From Dryocosmus kuriphilus (Eukaryota > Arthropoda > Insecta > Hymenoptera > Cynipidae), in assembly GCA_038277395.1 (NCBI GenBank), contig CM076195.1, positions 54,837,293 to 54,901,292 of the forward strand: a stretch of 64,000 nucleotides of DNA, given 5' to 3'. The notes beneath the pieces are model-generated. The model saw only the letters and a program-made list of their open reading frames with translations, searched no databases and was not told the DNA's origin. A program made the translations under genes and the position numbers. The first letter of the stretch is position 1; each line of letters opens with the position of its first letter. Positions 10,800 through 22,032 of this stretch are shown here, piece after piece.

Positions 10800-12116
10800 T
10801 GCTTTTCTCTCCTTTATTCCTTTCTTTCATGTGCTTCTTCTATTTTGAAACCCCCCCGTGACACTTGTATTCGTCTTTTCGTTCCCTTCATTCACTACCC
10901 TTTTCTTACACTCTCTCGGCTATTCTACTTAATCGTCCCAACTCCATATCTCTCCATTTACCCATGTCCTTTCTCTTATAATCCTTACTCTATTCCCTTT
11001 ACTCCTCTCAGACCTTGCCCTTTTGCCCTATTAGCCATTTTCTTCTCCTTTCCCGCCACGTTAGATCTTCTTCGATTCTTTCATCCCTTCTTTTTAGTAA
11101 TTTCTGCTTCTCCATAACCTGATGCTTATCCTCCTCACTCCCTAAATTCACCAAAAACATACATTCTTTGCCCTCTTTCTTCTCTCCTAGTCTTCTTATC
11201 CCTTCCATTTTGACTTGTGCGCCGATGTCTCTCATCAGCTTTCCAAACTCTTTCTCTCCCTTTTCACTGTCCACCTTCATACTTTTCACTATTATATTCT
11301 TTTTTCTCTTCGCTCTCTCTTCCCCTACCATTCTTCTTTCAACCTTAATCAGGCTCAAGCGCCACCTTTCATTCTGCTCATACTTAACCTCCTCACACTC
11401 TTTCGCTTCTTCCAAACTTCCCTTTTCTCTCACCTTAGGCTCGTTCTTGAGTTCTAGTTTGCACACTCTCTCTTCTCGCAATTTCAGGTCCTTTTTCCTA
11501 TCCTACTCATTCTCTCTCTGCCTACTCTCTATTCTTTTCAACTTATTCTAAACCTTCTCTTTCTCTACTTTCCATAACTTATCCCATTCTTCCCACTTTT
11601 GTCTCACCTTTCTTACCTCTTCTTTTACTTCCTCCCCTTGCCTGTTCATATCATTCAGTCTATTGCAAGTCTCCTCTCTAAATCCCCTTATAAGTGCTTC
11701 TAGTTTCTGCAACATATCCCCTTCATCCCTATTTCTCTCCGGCGTTCTTTTTTTTGTCTTTGCCTTTTTTATGTTCTTGACCCTCTCCATTTCTTCGCCC
11801 GCTTGCTCTCTTTTCCTATTATCATCCCCCGTTTTCTCCCCTTAACTACACAAACTCTCGCTGCTAATCGTGCTCGCGGGCTGCTGCCACATATGCAGTA
11901 AATCCCTCGACCCCGAGTTCGATCTAAGTCTTTCTAAATTAGTAGGCCTCCTGCGTCTATGTCCCCTTACCGATGATACGGGATCCACAGGCGTAGCATA
12001 TGTATCCTCGTTATTTTCTTTTCGCTGGCCTCGTCAGCCAAGCTACCTTCTCTCTCGCTTTTTGCTTCACTCTGCCTTCTTCTAGAAGCGCGCTGTGGAC
12101 TCCGCATAAGCGGCAT
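10800..12116 (-). pseudogene. LINE element 1 ORF1, broken
   Basis: The likely start is an ATG at 12116-12114, giving MPLMRSPQRASRRRQ, matching the MPLTRSSVRQ start of element 4. A Glu/Lys/Arg-rich coiled-coil region follows (11790-11548), then after stops an open part (11481-11008). That part contains KNIIVKSMKV, a KLMRDIGAQV segment, FLVNLGSEEDKHQVM and a DERIEEDLTWRERRRKWLIG segment. The order (coiled coil, RRM-like block, basic C-terminal block) resembles L1-type ORF1 proteins that bind the element RNA. The two open parts share one frame. The C-terminal part beyond 11008 has stops. Confidence 0.75.
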
Positions 12117-12450
12117 GCTGCATGAACCTTTTAACTGGTCTTTAACCTCAAATCCCCCTTCCCTGTCACCGCTCTTCACCACCTGTCACTGTCCATCCAC
12201 TCCAAAACTTTAAGTTCTTTATCCATGACTCTTATACTCAAAACTCTCTTAGCTGACCCGGCGTCCGACCGAAGCGAACCTAACCTCCAATTCATCCCTC
12301 GTCAATTTCTTTATTTTTTCTTTAAATTCGCTCCTTCTACCGCTCCCTTCATTCACACTTGCACATCTACCCCAGCTCCCTTACTCACCTCACTATCGCC
12401 GTACTCACTCAACTTTTCACTACTCCCCAGCAAAAAAATGATCGCACTCG

Positions 12451-13378
12451 AAAAACACCGTGTAATCTCTATCAGCACGGAAACCGGAAGTCGACACCCA
12501 ATCTATTCGAAATTGTTCGGACTATGAATCTGCCCTTTGTCCCATGAAAATCTGTTTATTTTCATGGAAGTTATGCCCGTATCAAGCCTTCTCGTTACAA
12601 AGGGTAGTTCAACAGGGGAAGAAACGGCTGAGCATGTTACCTGTGAGAGATCATCGAATATAGAACGGCTGGACAAGCGAGGAAAGGAATTGGGTTTCAC
12701 CGATATGGTCATTTACACGAAACATCTTCGTGCGTCCCGCCTGTTGTGTTATCTCGGTGCCATTCGTAACTTAATGGTATGTGTGTAGGTCATTCAACCG
12801 TCCCTGCGTTCATCGTACCCATGCGTGTACGTGATTGTTGTGTTTCACGCTAGCTTTATTTCGACTCCTCATTCATTTCCTAATTTCTAGTTACATCAAA
12901 TGCTTATGGCTAAACCTATCCCTTTACATCCTACTTAACTCTAGGTTCTATTTTAGGTTCCTGTCTCTTGAATGGCTCCTACCGTTTACATTTCTTACAT
13001 ATTCCAATCGCCCTAATTCATAGACATTGTGTTTTGCTTTCTTTTCAAACTTGAGTTGATATTGAAATTCACCTGCGTTCTATTATTAATTGTAGGTCAT
13101 ACCATTATTCCTTTTACGCATAATTTGAAAGATTTCTTCGACTCGTTCGAGCTCGCCCGTTCTCCATTGTCATCATTTTCAAGTGCCGCCTCATCAGCCT
13201 AACTCAACATCACCCCAGTTACGTTGCAAGCGTGGTGTCATATCCAGGAAACGTATTATTTCGACTCAACATAGATATGATTCCAGAGTTTAGAATTAAT
13301 TCGCTTCCCTTTTCTTTCTACCTTAGAACCCTTGTGCCGTTTAGTTCGCACGTAACAACTATACTCTATTTTAAATTA
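12451..13378. other. No gene seen
   Basis: About 0.9 kb without a recognisable domain. Short open frames (12537-12788, 12835-13023) look like chance. Confidence 0.4.
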
Positions 13379-13379
13379 T

Positions 13380-13636
13380 TTCAAATTTATTTTATTTTAT
13401 TTCATTTCATCTTCTTTGGTTTCATTTATTCTATTATATTTCATTTTATTTATTTTATTTTATTTCATTTTATTTTATTTTACTTTCTTCTATTTTATTT
13501 TATTTCGTTTTATTTTCATTTATTTCATTTTATTTCCTTTCTTTCATTGTATTTATTTTAGTCATTTTATTTATTTTAGTTATTGTATTTATTTCATTTA
13601 TTTTATTTATTTTATTTATTTTACTTATTCCATTTA
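13380..13636 (+). repeat. (TTTAT)n tract upstream of LINE element 2
   Basis: Interrupted TTTATTTTAT repeats. Element 2 starts flush with its right end. Confidence 0.9.
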
Positions 13637-16305
13637 CCTGGGTGAATGAGAAGAGTGAAAAGGCATGAAAAGAATATTGCCGAAAGCATATGAGTGGAAG
13701 ATACAAGCAGCGAGAAAGGAGCACGTGAAAGGGAAAGGAATGGGTGGCATAGTGTCAGGGGTGAAGAAGGAACTGGTATAGGGGACACTGTAATAGATTA
13801 CATTCTAGCAGAAGAAAGAATAAGGAAGCGGACGGTTAGAATGGAAGTGGGCAACGTGATAGGCGCAGAACACTTTCCGGTGATCGCGACAATGAGATGT
13901 GGAGGCCAAAAATGCAATAGGGGGAAGGGGAAAGGAAAGAGAGAAAGTAAATTGAAAATGAGAAGTTGGGGGGAGGAAAACTTGAGAGAATTTAGAGAAA
14001 AAATAGGAAACGAGGTGATAGGGGGTTTGGAAGAGGAAGGAGTAGACACACTACTAGGAAAACTAAAAAGAGTGATTGATGAGGTAAGGGAAGAGGTGAG
14101 ACCGAGAGAAACAGAAGAGGGGCATAGGAGAGGTTGGTGGGATAAAGAATGCGCGGAAAGTAAAGATAAGATGAAGGAAAATATAAGAAAATAGAGGAAA
14201 GGGGAAATGGAAAAAGGAGAACTCAACAGGAGAAAGAGGGAGCACGAAAGAATGATAAAGGGGAAAAGACGGAAGGAGAAAGAAAGGAAATGGAAGAAGT
14301 TGAGAGAGCAGTAAATGAACTGAGGGAATGGGAAGTTATAAATAGGGAAAGAGGAGGAAGGAAGGGTATAAATGAAGAAATAGGAATGAAAGAATGGACG
14401 AAGCACTTCAAGGAGCTGTTAGGAGGTGTGGAGTATAGGGTATAGAGAAGGGAGAAGGGTAGTAGATGGGGATGAGGACAGTGTTAACGAGATCAGTAGG
14501 GATGAGGTAAATGAGGCGATCACAAGGTTGAAAAGAAATAAGGCAACAGGGGAAGATGGCTTGGAAAATGAAGCACTGAAATATGGAGGAACAGGGGTGA
14601 GGAAAGAAATGTGGAGGATATGTAAGAAATTAGGGAAAGGAGAAGGATGGCCGGAGGAATGGAAGACAGGGCTGGTAGTACCATTGTTTAAGAAAGGGGA
14701 GGGGAAAAGGGTAGAGAAATATAGAGGTATTACACTCATGTCGCTGGGATATAAAATTTATGCGGAAGTGCTTAGAAGGAGATTAGGAAAACAGGTGGAA
14801 GAAAAGCGAAGTATACCACATAATCAAACGGGTACCGAAGAGGGATGGGAATCATACATAAAGTCTACGTGCTAAATTACCTAGTCAATAGGAAACTAGG
14901 GAAAAAGAAAGGAAAACTAGTCGCATTGTTTGTGGATTTTAAGGCAGCATTTGACTCAGTCAAGACGAGGGTGTTGTGGTCAGCCATGAAAGAGAGAGGA
15001 ATAGATGAAGGTTTAGTAGAGATGATAAAAGAAATATTTATGGACACTAAGATAAGAGTGAAGATAGGAGACAAGAAAGGTTAGGAATTCTGGACAGGAA
15101 GGGGGCTCAGACAAGGGTATCCGTTAAGCCCACTTCTGTTTAGTATCCTTCTGGCAGAAGATGATGTAGTGCTGGTAGCGGATGATGAAAGAGGTATGAA
15201 TCTGTTGATGAGAGTGTTCGAAGACTATGTGAGAGGTAAGGATTTAACGGTGAACGTGAACAAGACCAAGATGATGTGTTTTGGAAATAAAAGGGGTAGT
15301 TTAGAGTACGAATGGAAGATAAATAACATGATGGTGGAGTTGGTGGATGAATTTTGCTACATAGGGTATTGTTTTGAAACGAGAGGAGGAAGCGAGCTGC
15401 AGGTGAGGAAGAGATTAGAATGTGCGAGCAAAGTAGTGGGACAAGTATGGGGTATAGGAAAAGGAAGGTGAAGGACGACTGGAAGATGAGAGTGTGGATG
15501 TTTGATGTGTTAGTATGGTCAGCGTTAAGTTATGGAGTGGAAGTTTGGGGATGGAAAGAGCATTTGAGTGGAAAGTTTGCACGAGACATTTCTGAGATGG
15601 GTGATGTGATTGAGCTAGAGCTGCCTAGGTTATATGCTCAGGGAAGAAATAGGACGAGAATAAATGGTGGTCAGGCAAGTGAAAAGAGCCTGGAAGTTCG
15701 AAGAGAAACTAAGAAGGGGAGAGGGAAGCAAAATTGCACAAACGTGTGCTCGGGAGGTTATGGATAAAGAGAAGAGGGGTAACATGGGGTGTTCGAAATG
15801 GGAGAATGATAGATATGAACGGAGGTGTAAATGTGGCATGCAAGTGAGGGGTAAAGAGTGGGAGGAAATAGAGCGAGAGATGCAGGCAGGACAAGGGGAG
15901 GAAAGATGGGAAAAAGTCGCAGATTCGAGATACAACAGCTGGTTTAGATTGGTTAAGGGGCAGGGGGATCCAGAGTACCGCAGTAAAATTAAAAAGGAGA
16001 AAAAATGGAATAGAAGAGTGAGGTTCAGAATGGGAGAGGGTGTTAGAGCATGTAGGTATTGGATGAATGAAGAAGAGAATGTATGTAGAGTACGTAGGTA
16101 TGAGAAGGAAACAAGGTTGCATGTGATAGAGAGATGTACGGGTGACGAAGGGGGAGGAGAGAGTACAGAAAAGAGAATTAAATGGATTCTGAATGAAAAT
16201 GGTCAGGGGGGGGAGGTATGGATGAAGAAGTTGGATCATCTGAGAGAGAGAGAGCTGGTTACACAGGGTAGGATAGAAAGCCAAAAAATGTCGCCAAAAA
16301 AGTGA
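13637..16305 (+). pseudogene. LINE element 2 ORF2: endonuclease, reverse transcriptase, C-terminal Cys/His motif
   Basis: The frames are broken but the order is clear. There is an endonuclease remnant with ARKEHVKGKGMGG, DTVIDYIL and GAEHFPVIAT. The reverse transcriptase has TGEDGLENEALKYGG, EKYRGITLMSLGYKIYAE, ALFVDFKAAFDSV and PLSPLLFSILLAEDDVVL. The last shows a deletion that joins LLA to DD and removes the Tyr-Ala of YADD. The C-terminal domain (15664-16305, 213 codons) has WNRRVRFRMGEGVRACRYW then CRVRRYEKETRLHVIERC, where the family pattern C-x2-C...H...C has lost its second Cys to Arg. It ends at a TGA at 16303-16305. Stops also occur near 14192 and 15082, with a frameshift near 14845-14875. 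Confidence 0.85.
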
Positions 16306-16492
16306 TATTTCCGAAATAGTGTTAAGAACTAGAGTCAATTTTTAAACCTGAGGATGGCAAGAGAAAACAAAAGCCCAGGGCAACGTCGCAAGCGCTTAGA
16401 AATAAGATTGGTAATATAAATCGATTTGAAGCGAATAGTGCGTAAGATAGATAAGGCTTGTTTGTAAGAATGCATGTAATGGTTATGTAAAG

Positions 16493-16520
16493 ACTCTGAA
16501 ACCTGTAAAAGGGAGAGAGT
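16493..16520 (+). other. Conserved 3'-terminal LINE hairpin (element 2)
   Basis: ACTCT pairs with GAGAGT around CCTGTAAAAGG. The same hairpin occurs at the 3' ends of elements 3 and 4 and of the small copy at 29.9 kb. Such 3' hairpins are typical reverse-transcriptase recognition structures in some LINEs. Confidence 0.65.
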
Positions 16521-16535
16521 ATAAACAAATAAAGA

Positions 16536-16664
16536 AGTACTTATTTTATTTATTTAATTTATTTTGTTTAGTCTATTGATCTTATTGGTTTTATTGATTT
16601 TATTTATTTTATTTATTTTAAATGTTTTATTTATTTTACTTATTTTATTTATTTTATATGTTTT
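16536..16664 (+). repeat. (TTTAT)n tract between elements 2 and 3
   Basis: About 130 bp of TTTAT-type repeats joining the 3' end of element 2 to the 5' end of element 3. Confidence 0.9.
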
Positions 16665-17199
16665 AGGGGTTCTGTTTCCGGCCCTGATAGTGATATAACG
16701 AACGTGGGAATTAGAGCGAACGTTTTGGCTTTGGAGGTGAATAAGGGTTGCGCGGGTTAAAAAAAAGGGTTGTAAGTAGATTTATGGCAGTTTGTATATA
16801 GGAGGTATGAGTGGAAGTGTCGCGGAACGTGAAAGAAGGGAAAACGTGAGAAAAAGTGATGCATGTTGAAGAGTGAGGTTAGGTTTGAAGTTAGTTAGTT
16901 AGTTAGTTAATTTGGTGTACAGAGAGTAGGGTAGTGAAGGTGTACGAGACTGGGGAGACGGGTGGTGAGGTAAGGTCTGGTTATTGATAATTACTACTGT
17001 CTTTTTGTGTGGAAATAGTGTGTGGAATGACGGACGTGTGAGGGGAGCATGGGAAGCGGAACGAGAATTTGATAAGTGGCGCGGGAGACCAGTGGGTAAG
17101 GTAGGAGAGTAGCAGGCCACAGGGTAACAGACCGATTACGAGGAGACCAAGGCAACAGAACGCTAGAGGGTAATACGTGCCCGAAGAAGGGAATTAGAG

Positions 17200-18351
17200 A
17201 CTGCGACCCAGTGTGCAATGAATGAAGTGCTCAGCCGGGCAGGCGGGACTAGTGGGGGCGACGCAGAGATGTAAGAGTTTGGGAAGTCAATTGGTAAGGT
17301 GTTAGAGTCAAGTAAGGCATTGGATAAGGCAATAGATAAGACAAAGGACACAATGGAAAATATGTTTCGAGAGTTAGAGAAGGTAGTGAGTAGAGGGATA
17401 GCGGAAGAGACGTAAGATGGGAGGGGAACAGAGGGGATAGTCATAAAGATAAAAGAGAAATGAGAGGAATGGGAAAAGTGCTGGAAGAATGAGGAAGAGA
17501 AAGTGTGGCAAAAGTTAGAGAGGATGGAGGAGGGCCAGAGAAAAAGCAGGAAGAGGGGAAAAGGGTAATAAGACAGGCAGAAAAGAGGCTACGTAACTTA
17601 GAATGCAGAGCTGAACGTCAAGAGAATCGTGAGGGGATAGGAAGAGGGGACGGGGAAGAGGGAGATGTGAACTTGAGAGAGGAGAATGAGAGAATGGAAA
17701 GTAGAGTACGTGGGTTAGAAAGGAAAATGGAGGGGTTTGAAAGGGAAAAGAAAAGTCGAAATGTCGTTATAAAAGGATCGAAAGTAGAAAGCGAAACAGG
17801 AAAGAAGGAGGTAGAGAACCTTTTGAGGGACATAGGAGCAAATTTCAGGTTGCAGGAAATAAAGGGAGTGGGCAACCCGACAAAAGGAAAAGCGAGGATG
17901 TAAGTAGTCAAGCTGGGAAGTGAAGTGGAGATGAGAGAGGTAATGAGGAAAAAGGAGGTGCTCAGGGGAAGAAAAGAATGAATTGATGAAGATGTGATAT
18001 GGAGGGAGAGAAGGAAAGGATGGCTAATTGGAGTGCGGGCTTGGGAGGTGAGGAGAAAAGGGAATAGAGTTGGGTTTGGGGAGACATGTTGTGGATGAAT
18101 GAGACGGTGTGGATATGGGACGAAGAGAGAGAGAGGAGTTGAAAATAGGTGAACGGTCTCAAGGTCGAAGGGGAGCAGAGATGAGTAAGAACAGAGTAGA
18201 AGCTCCGCGGTTTGCGAACGAGATAAGAGGAATAATGTGGGGAGAAGGGAAGGAGAGTGCGAAAAGGGGATTAAAGTAGTTTTTTGGAATGTGCTAGGGA
18301 TGGATGAAGAAATTGGAAAGGCTGAGAGAAAGAGCAGGTCATACAGGTTAA
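17200..18351 (+). pseudogene. LINE element 3 ORF1, broken
   Basis: ORF1 protein of the family: coiled coil (ERQENREGIGRGDGEEG and the following LREENERMESRVRGLERKME segment), then the RRM-like block with NVVIKGSKVESETGKKEVE, LLRDIGANF and EIKGVGNPTKGKARM, a stop at about 17901, then VVKLGSEVEMREVMRKK and DEDVIWRERRKGWLIG. The longest intact piece is 17505-17903. Several stops (for example at 17413 and 17980) make it inactive. The frame after the block runs toward the tail that in element 5 ends with the ORF2 C-terminus, because of the deletion. Confidence 0.75.
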
Positions 18352-18575
18352 GCCAAAATTATTCGTATAAAGGCAAAAGAAAGGTCAGTATAGTCGCGGA
18401 TTAATGTACAATCAATAGAATGGAAAGGGCGAGAGGAAACGGAAGCCCAAGGTCTTAAGCGGCAGTGCGTAGATTTAGATTAGAGATTAAGAAGTTATGT
18501 ACATATAGGATAAGGTAGAAAAATAAGTATTTGTAAAATCTACGCTGGATGTAAAGATGTGATGGTTATGTAAAG

Positions 18576-18603
18576 ACTCTCAAATCCGCAAAAGGGAGAG
18601 AGT
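18576..18603 (+). other. Conserved 3'-terminal LINE hairpin (element 3)
   Basis: ACTCTC pairs with GAGAGT around AAATCCGCAAAAGG. Same position relative to the (TTTAT)n tail as in element 2. Confidence 0.65.
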
Positions 18604-18617
18604 ATAAATAACTAAAC

Positions 18618-18895
18618 GAACCCTTATTTTATCTGTTTTATTTATTCTATTTATTTTATTTATTTTATTGATTTTATTTGTTTCACTTTATTTTATTTAT
18701 TTTATTTTATTTTTTTATTTATTTTATTTATTTATTTTATTTATTTTATTTATTTTATTTATTTTTTTTATTTTATTTTATTTATTTATTTTATTTATTT
18801 TATTTATTTTATGTTATTTATTTATTTTATTTGTTTTATGTATTTTATTTGCTTTATTTATTTTGTTTATTTTATTTATTTATTTTATTTATTAC
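18618..18895 (+). repeat. (TTTAT)n tract between elements 3 and 4
   Basis: About 280 bp of TTTATTTTAT-type repeats. A reverse-complement counterpart lies at 21308-21893. Confidence 0.95.
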
Positions 18896-19405
18896 ATGTG
18901 AGATTCCGTTTCCAGCGCTGGTAGTGACAGGACGCGTTTGGAGATTCTGTAAGATATTTTGGCGTTTTTGAGGGGATTATGTTCTGTTTGGGGTGAGAAA
19001 TGGTGTTGATTGGAGAGTTTGGAGGTGGTGGTTGGACGAGAATGTGCTGAAGGGCTGTGTGGGGTTGAAGAAAGGGGAAAAAGGAGAAAAATAGTGATGG
19101 TAGAGCATGCCAGTGTCTGAGTTCCTTTTGGTTCGGGAGAAGTGAGTAAGGGTGTTTTAGTGTGAAAAAGGGTAGTGAGGCGAGTGTGGAGAGGTGTGGG
19201 GTGCGAGTGAAAGGGTTGAAGAGTCTTGTAGGGTAGATTAGGCAAGGAAAAGGAGATAAGTGGCGTTATAAATTTTTAGGTTAGTCTCAGCGCAGATTGG
19301 AAGGTTGGGTGAGGGGCTAACGTTTGGCGGAGTGAGAGGGAGCGGCGTGACGCGAGAGTCGGGACTGGTTTGTACGGCAGATAAAGCAGGGACTTGCTTG
19401 GTAAC

Positions 19406-20437
19406 ATGCCGCTAACGAGAAGTTCAGTTAGACAGAGCGGCAGGGGGCGGCACGAGTCGGGTAGGGAATCTGACGAGGAGAATTCCGCGACGCAGAAAAA
19501 AGGAGGGGAGCGTGAGGCGGCAGTAGATCAGCGTAGCCTTGGTGCAAAACCCAACAGAAAAGGGAGGCCCACAAACCGCGATAGACTTGCGAGTTCAAGT
19601 AGTGTGGCACCGAGCAAACGTATAACGGGGTGGTGCTTAAAAAATAAGGGGACTGATTTAGAGGTAGAAAAGTCAGAAGACAGCAAGAGGGACAGCGATG
19701 AGGGGGGGAGGAAGAAGAATCAGTGGATAAAAGCGGAGAGAGCACCATCGAGATGCTAATCAGGCATTTAAGAAAGGAAACGTGCAGAGGGCTAGCGGAA
19801 GTAAAGAAACGGGGGAGGGGAATAGAGGGGGTGGTCCTGAAAATGAAAGAGAAATGGAAAGCATGGAAAAAATGGGAAACGAGCTGCAAAGAGGAGAAAT
19901 AGAAGGTGTGGAAAAAACCAGAGAAAATGGAGGAGAAACAGAGACTGGGGGAGGAGGGTAAAAAAGGGAATGAGATAGTGATGATAGGGGGAGAAAGGAC
20001 GAAAGAAAAGAGACATAGAACTGAGAGAGGAGAATGAGAGAATGAGACAGAGATTACGCGGGTTAGAAAGGAAAATGGAAGAGGAGGAAAGAGAAAAGAA
20101 GAAGAAAAATGTGGAAAATTCTGAGAGACATAGGGGCACAGGTTAGGGTGGATGAAATAAAGGGGGTGGGTAGCAGGATAAGAGGAAAGGCCAGGATGTA
20201 TGTAGTCAGATTCGGGAGCAAAGAGGAGAAAAGGGAGGTAATAATAAAAAAAAGGAGCTCAGGGGAAGAAAAGAAAGAATAGAGGAAGATTTGACATGTA
20301 GGGAGAGAAAGAAAAAATCGGTTATAGTGGAAAGGGCGTGGGAGGAAGGGAGGTAAGCGAGCAGGGTAAAGGTCGGTAGAGACATATTGTGGGTCAATGA
20401 GACAGCGTGGAGACGGGACGAAGACAGAGGAGAAATG
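19406..20437 (+). pseudogene. LINE element 4 ORF1, 5' part
   Basis: Starts at an ATG giving MPLTRSSVRQSGRGRHESGR, a basic and Ser/Gly-rich N-terminus open for 121 codons to 19759. It continues through frame breaks into a coiled coil (ERMRQRLRGLERKMEEEERE) and the RRM-like block (ILRDIGAQVRVDEIKGVGS, then GKARMYVVRFGSKEEKREV) and the RKERIEEDLTCRERKKK segment. A short deletion removed the NVVIKG-type strand found in elements 3 and 5. It stops at WVNETAW plus a few residues, where the inverted segment begins. Confidence 0.75.
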
Positions 20438-21310
20438 AGGAGAAATCTAGCTGTCTCATTCCCTTTTTTATCCCCTCTGCCCCAGTCTCTGTTTCTCCTT
20501 TATTTTCTCTAGATTTTTCCACACCTTCTATTTCCCCTCTTTCCAGCTCGTTTCCCATTTTTTTTTCCCATTTCTCTTTCATTTTCACGACCACCCCCTT
20601 TGTTTCCCTCCCCTATTTCTTTACTCCCGCTAACCCTCTGCACGTTTTCTTTCTTAAATGCCTGATTAGCGTCTCGGTGGTGCTCTCTCCACTTTTATCC
20701 ACTGATTCTTCTTCCTCTCCCTCATTTCTGTCCCTCTTGGTGTCTCCTGACTTTCGTACCTCTGAATCAGTCCCCTTATTTTCTAAGTACCACCTCGTTA
20801 TACGTTCGCTCGATCCCACACTACTTGGACTCGCCAGTCTATCGCCGTTTGTGGGTCTCCCTTTTCTGTTGGATTCTACACCAAGGCTACGCTGATCTAC
20901 TGCCGCCTCACGCTCCCCTCCATCTCTGCGTCACGGAATTCTTCTCGCCAGATTCCCTACCCGACTCGTGCCGCCCCCTGCTACTCTGTCTCACTGGACT
21001 TCTCGTTAACGGCATGTTACCAAGCAAGTCCCTGCTTTATCTGCCGTACAAACTAGTCCCGACTCTCGCGTCATGCCGCTCCCTCTCACTCCGCCAATCG
21101 TTAGCCCTTCACCCACCCTTCCAATCTACTCTGACACTAACCTAAAAATTTATAACGCCACTTATCTTCTTTTCCTTCCCTAATCCACCCTACACGACCC
21201 TTCAACCCTTTCACTCGCACCCCACACATCTCAACACTCGAGTCATTACCGAAATATCTCACAGAATCTCCAAACGCGTCCTGTCACTACCAGCGCTGGA
21301 AACGGAAGCC
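20437..21310 (-). mobile_element. Inverted partial copy of the LINE 5' end
   Basis: On the minus strand, starting at about 21300, it repeats the 5' end of element 4: TTTCCAGCGCTGGTAGTGAC, the 5' UTR, the ORF1 start (ATG at 21015-21013) and ORF1 until about 20450. It corresponds to 18902-19975 on the plus strand but lacks about 215 bp of 5' UTR. Together with the two microsatellite tracts it forms a palindrome centred near 20440. Substitutions relative to the plus copy show that it is not a recent perfect duplication. Confidence 0.85.
20440..21015 (-). pseudogene. Inverted ORF1 fragment
   Basis: Minus-strand counterpart of the first part of ORF1 in element 4, from the MPL start at 21015. It includes the ERITRWYLENKGTDSEV segment (element 4: KRITGWCLKNKGTDLEV). 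It is truncated at about 20440 and has frame breaks. Confidence 0.7.
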
Positions 21311-21893
21311 CAAATGAAATAAATAAAATAAATAAATAAAATGAAATAAAACAAATAAATAAAACAAATAAGAAATAAAATAAATAAAGCAAATTAAACA
21401 AATGAAACGAATAAAACAAATAGAACAAATAAAAGAAATAAAAAAAGAAGAAAATAAAACAAATAAAATAAATAAAATAAAGTAAAGCGGACTAAAATAA
21501 AAAGAATAATAAAACAAATAAGAAAATAAGCAAATAAAAATTAAATAAAATAAATAAAATAAATAAAATAAATAAAATAAATAAAATAAATAAAAAAATA
21601 AAATAAAATAAATAAAATAAATAAAATAAAATAAAATCAATAAAAATAAAGCAAATAAAATAAATAAAACAAATAAAATAAATAACTAAAATAAAATAAA
21701 GGAAGTCTATAAAAGAAATGAAAGAAATAAAATAAATAAAATAAATAAAAAAAAAAAATAAATAAAAAATAAATAAAATAAATAAAATAAATAAATAAAT
21801 AAAATAAATAAAATAAATAAAATAAATAAAATAAATAAAATAAAATAAAATAAATAAAATAAATAAAATAAATAAAATAAATGAAACAAATAA
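21308..21893 (-). repeat. (TTTAT)n tract in inverted orientation
   Basis: Nearly 600 bp of AAATAAAATA repeats, the reverse complement of the tracts that precede the plus-strand elements. It lies upstream of the inverted 5' copy, just as (TTTAT)n lies upstream of the forward copies. Confidence 0.95.
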
Positions 21894-22032
21894 AATGGAA
21901 AAGAGGTGAATGGTCACAAGGAAGTAGGGAAAGAGAGGCGACTAAGAGCAGAGAGTAAGTGGCGGGGTTTGCGAACGAGACAAGAGGGTGAAAGCGGGGT
22001 GAGAGGGGAGAGAAGGTGGAAAGGGGATTAAG

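Larger units (their letters stand above)
8740..12450 (-). mobile_element. LINE element 1, minus strand, lacking its 3' end
   Basis: Reading right to left: a 5' UTR-like purine-rich stretch (about 12450-12117), ORF1 (12116 to about 10800) and ORF2 (about 10795-8745). Similarity to the plus-strand copies stops within the reverse transcriptase near 8745, before the YADD box. The 3' third and the (TTTAT)n tail are therefore absent. LINEs usually lose the 5' end on insertion, so the 3' loss points to a later deletion or rearrangement. The C/T-rich frames on the plus strand here are antisense by-products. Confidence 0.85.
13637..16535 (+). mobile_element. LINE element 2, 5'-truncated and internally deleted
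   Basis: Starts inside the endonuclease region of ORF2, directly after a (TTTAT)n tract, and runs to a 3' UTR with the family's terminal hairpin (16493-16520) and then another (TTTAT)n tract. Very close to element 1 in protein sequence. It lost a piece of the endonuclease (junction near 13778) and about 28 codons of the reverse transcriptase (junction near 15155). Confidence 0.85.
16665..18615 (+). mobile_element. LINE element 3: ORF1-only derivative, internally deleted
   Basis: The 5' end (GTTTCCGGCCCTGATAGTGA near 16671) follows the (TTTAT)n tract. The 5' UTR includes a (GTTA)n run near 16886-16910. ORF1 follows. Then almost all of ORF2 is missing: the start of ORF2 (TTTTGGAATGTGCTAGGG, ending about 18299) is joined to the end of ORF2 (ATGGATGAAGAAATTGG, from about 18300). 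The family 3' UTR and terminal hairpin (18576-18603) follow. Element 5 has the same junction. The layout resembles the HAL1 derivatives of mammalian L1, which keep ORF1 but lack ORF2. Confidence 0.85.

Noticed and set aside
9207..11117. Long Ser/Pro/Leu/Phe-rich plus-strand frames (314 and 318 codons), and similar minus-strand frames at 13.8-16.3 and 23.1-24.8 kb
   Set aside because: They are antisense to purine-rich LINE ORFs, which lack stops on the opposite strand. The sense strand has recognisable endonuclease and reverse transcriptase motifs.
13150..13215. Second hammerhead core on the minus strand (CTGATGAGGCGGC)
   Set aside because: No closing stem II and no properly placed GAAA follow the box.
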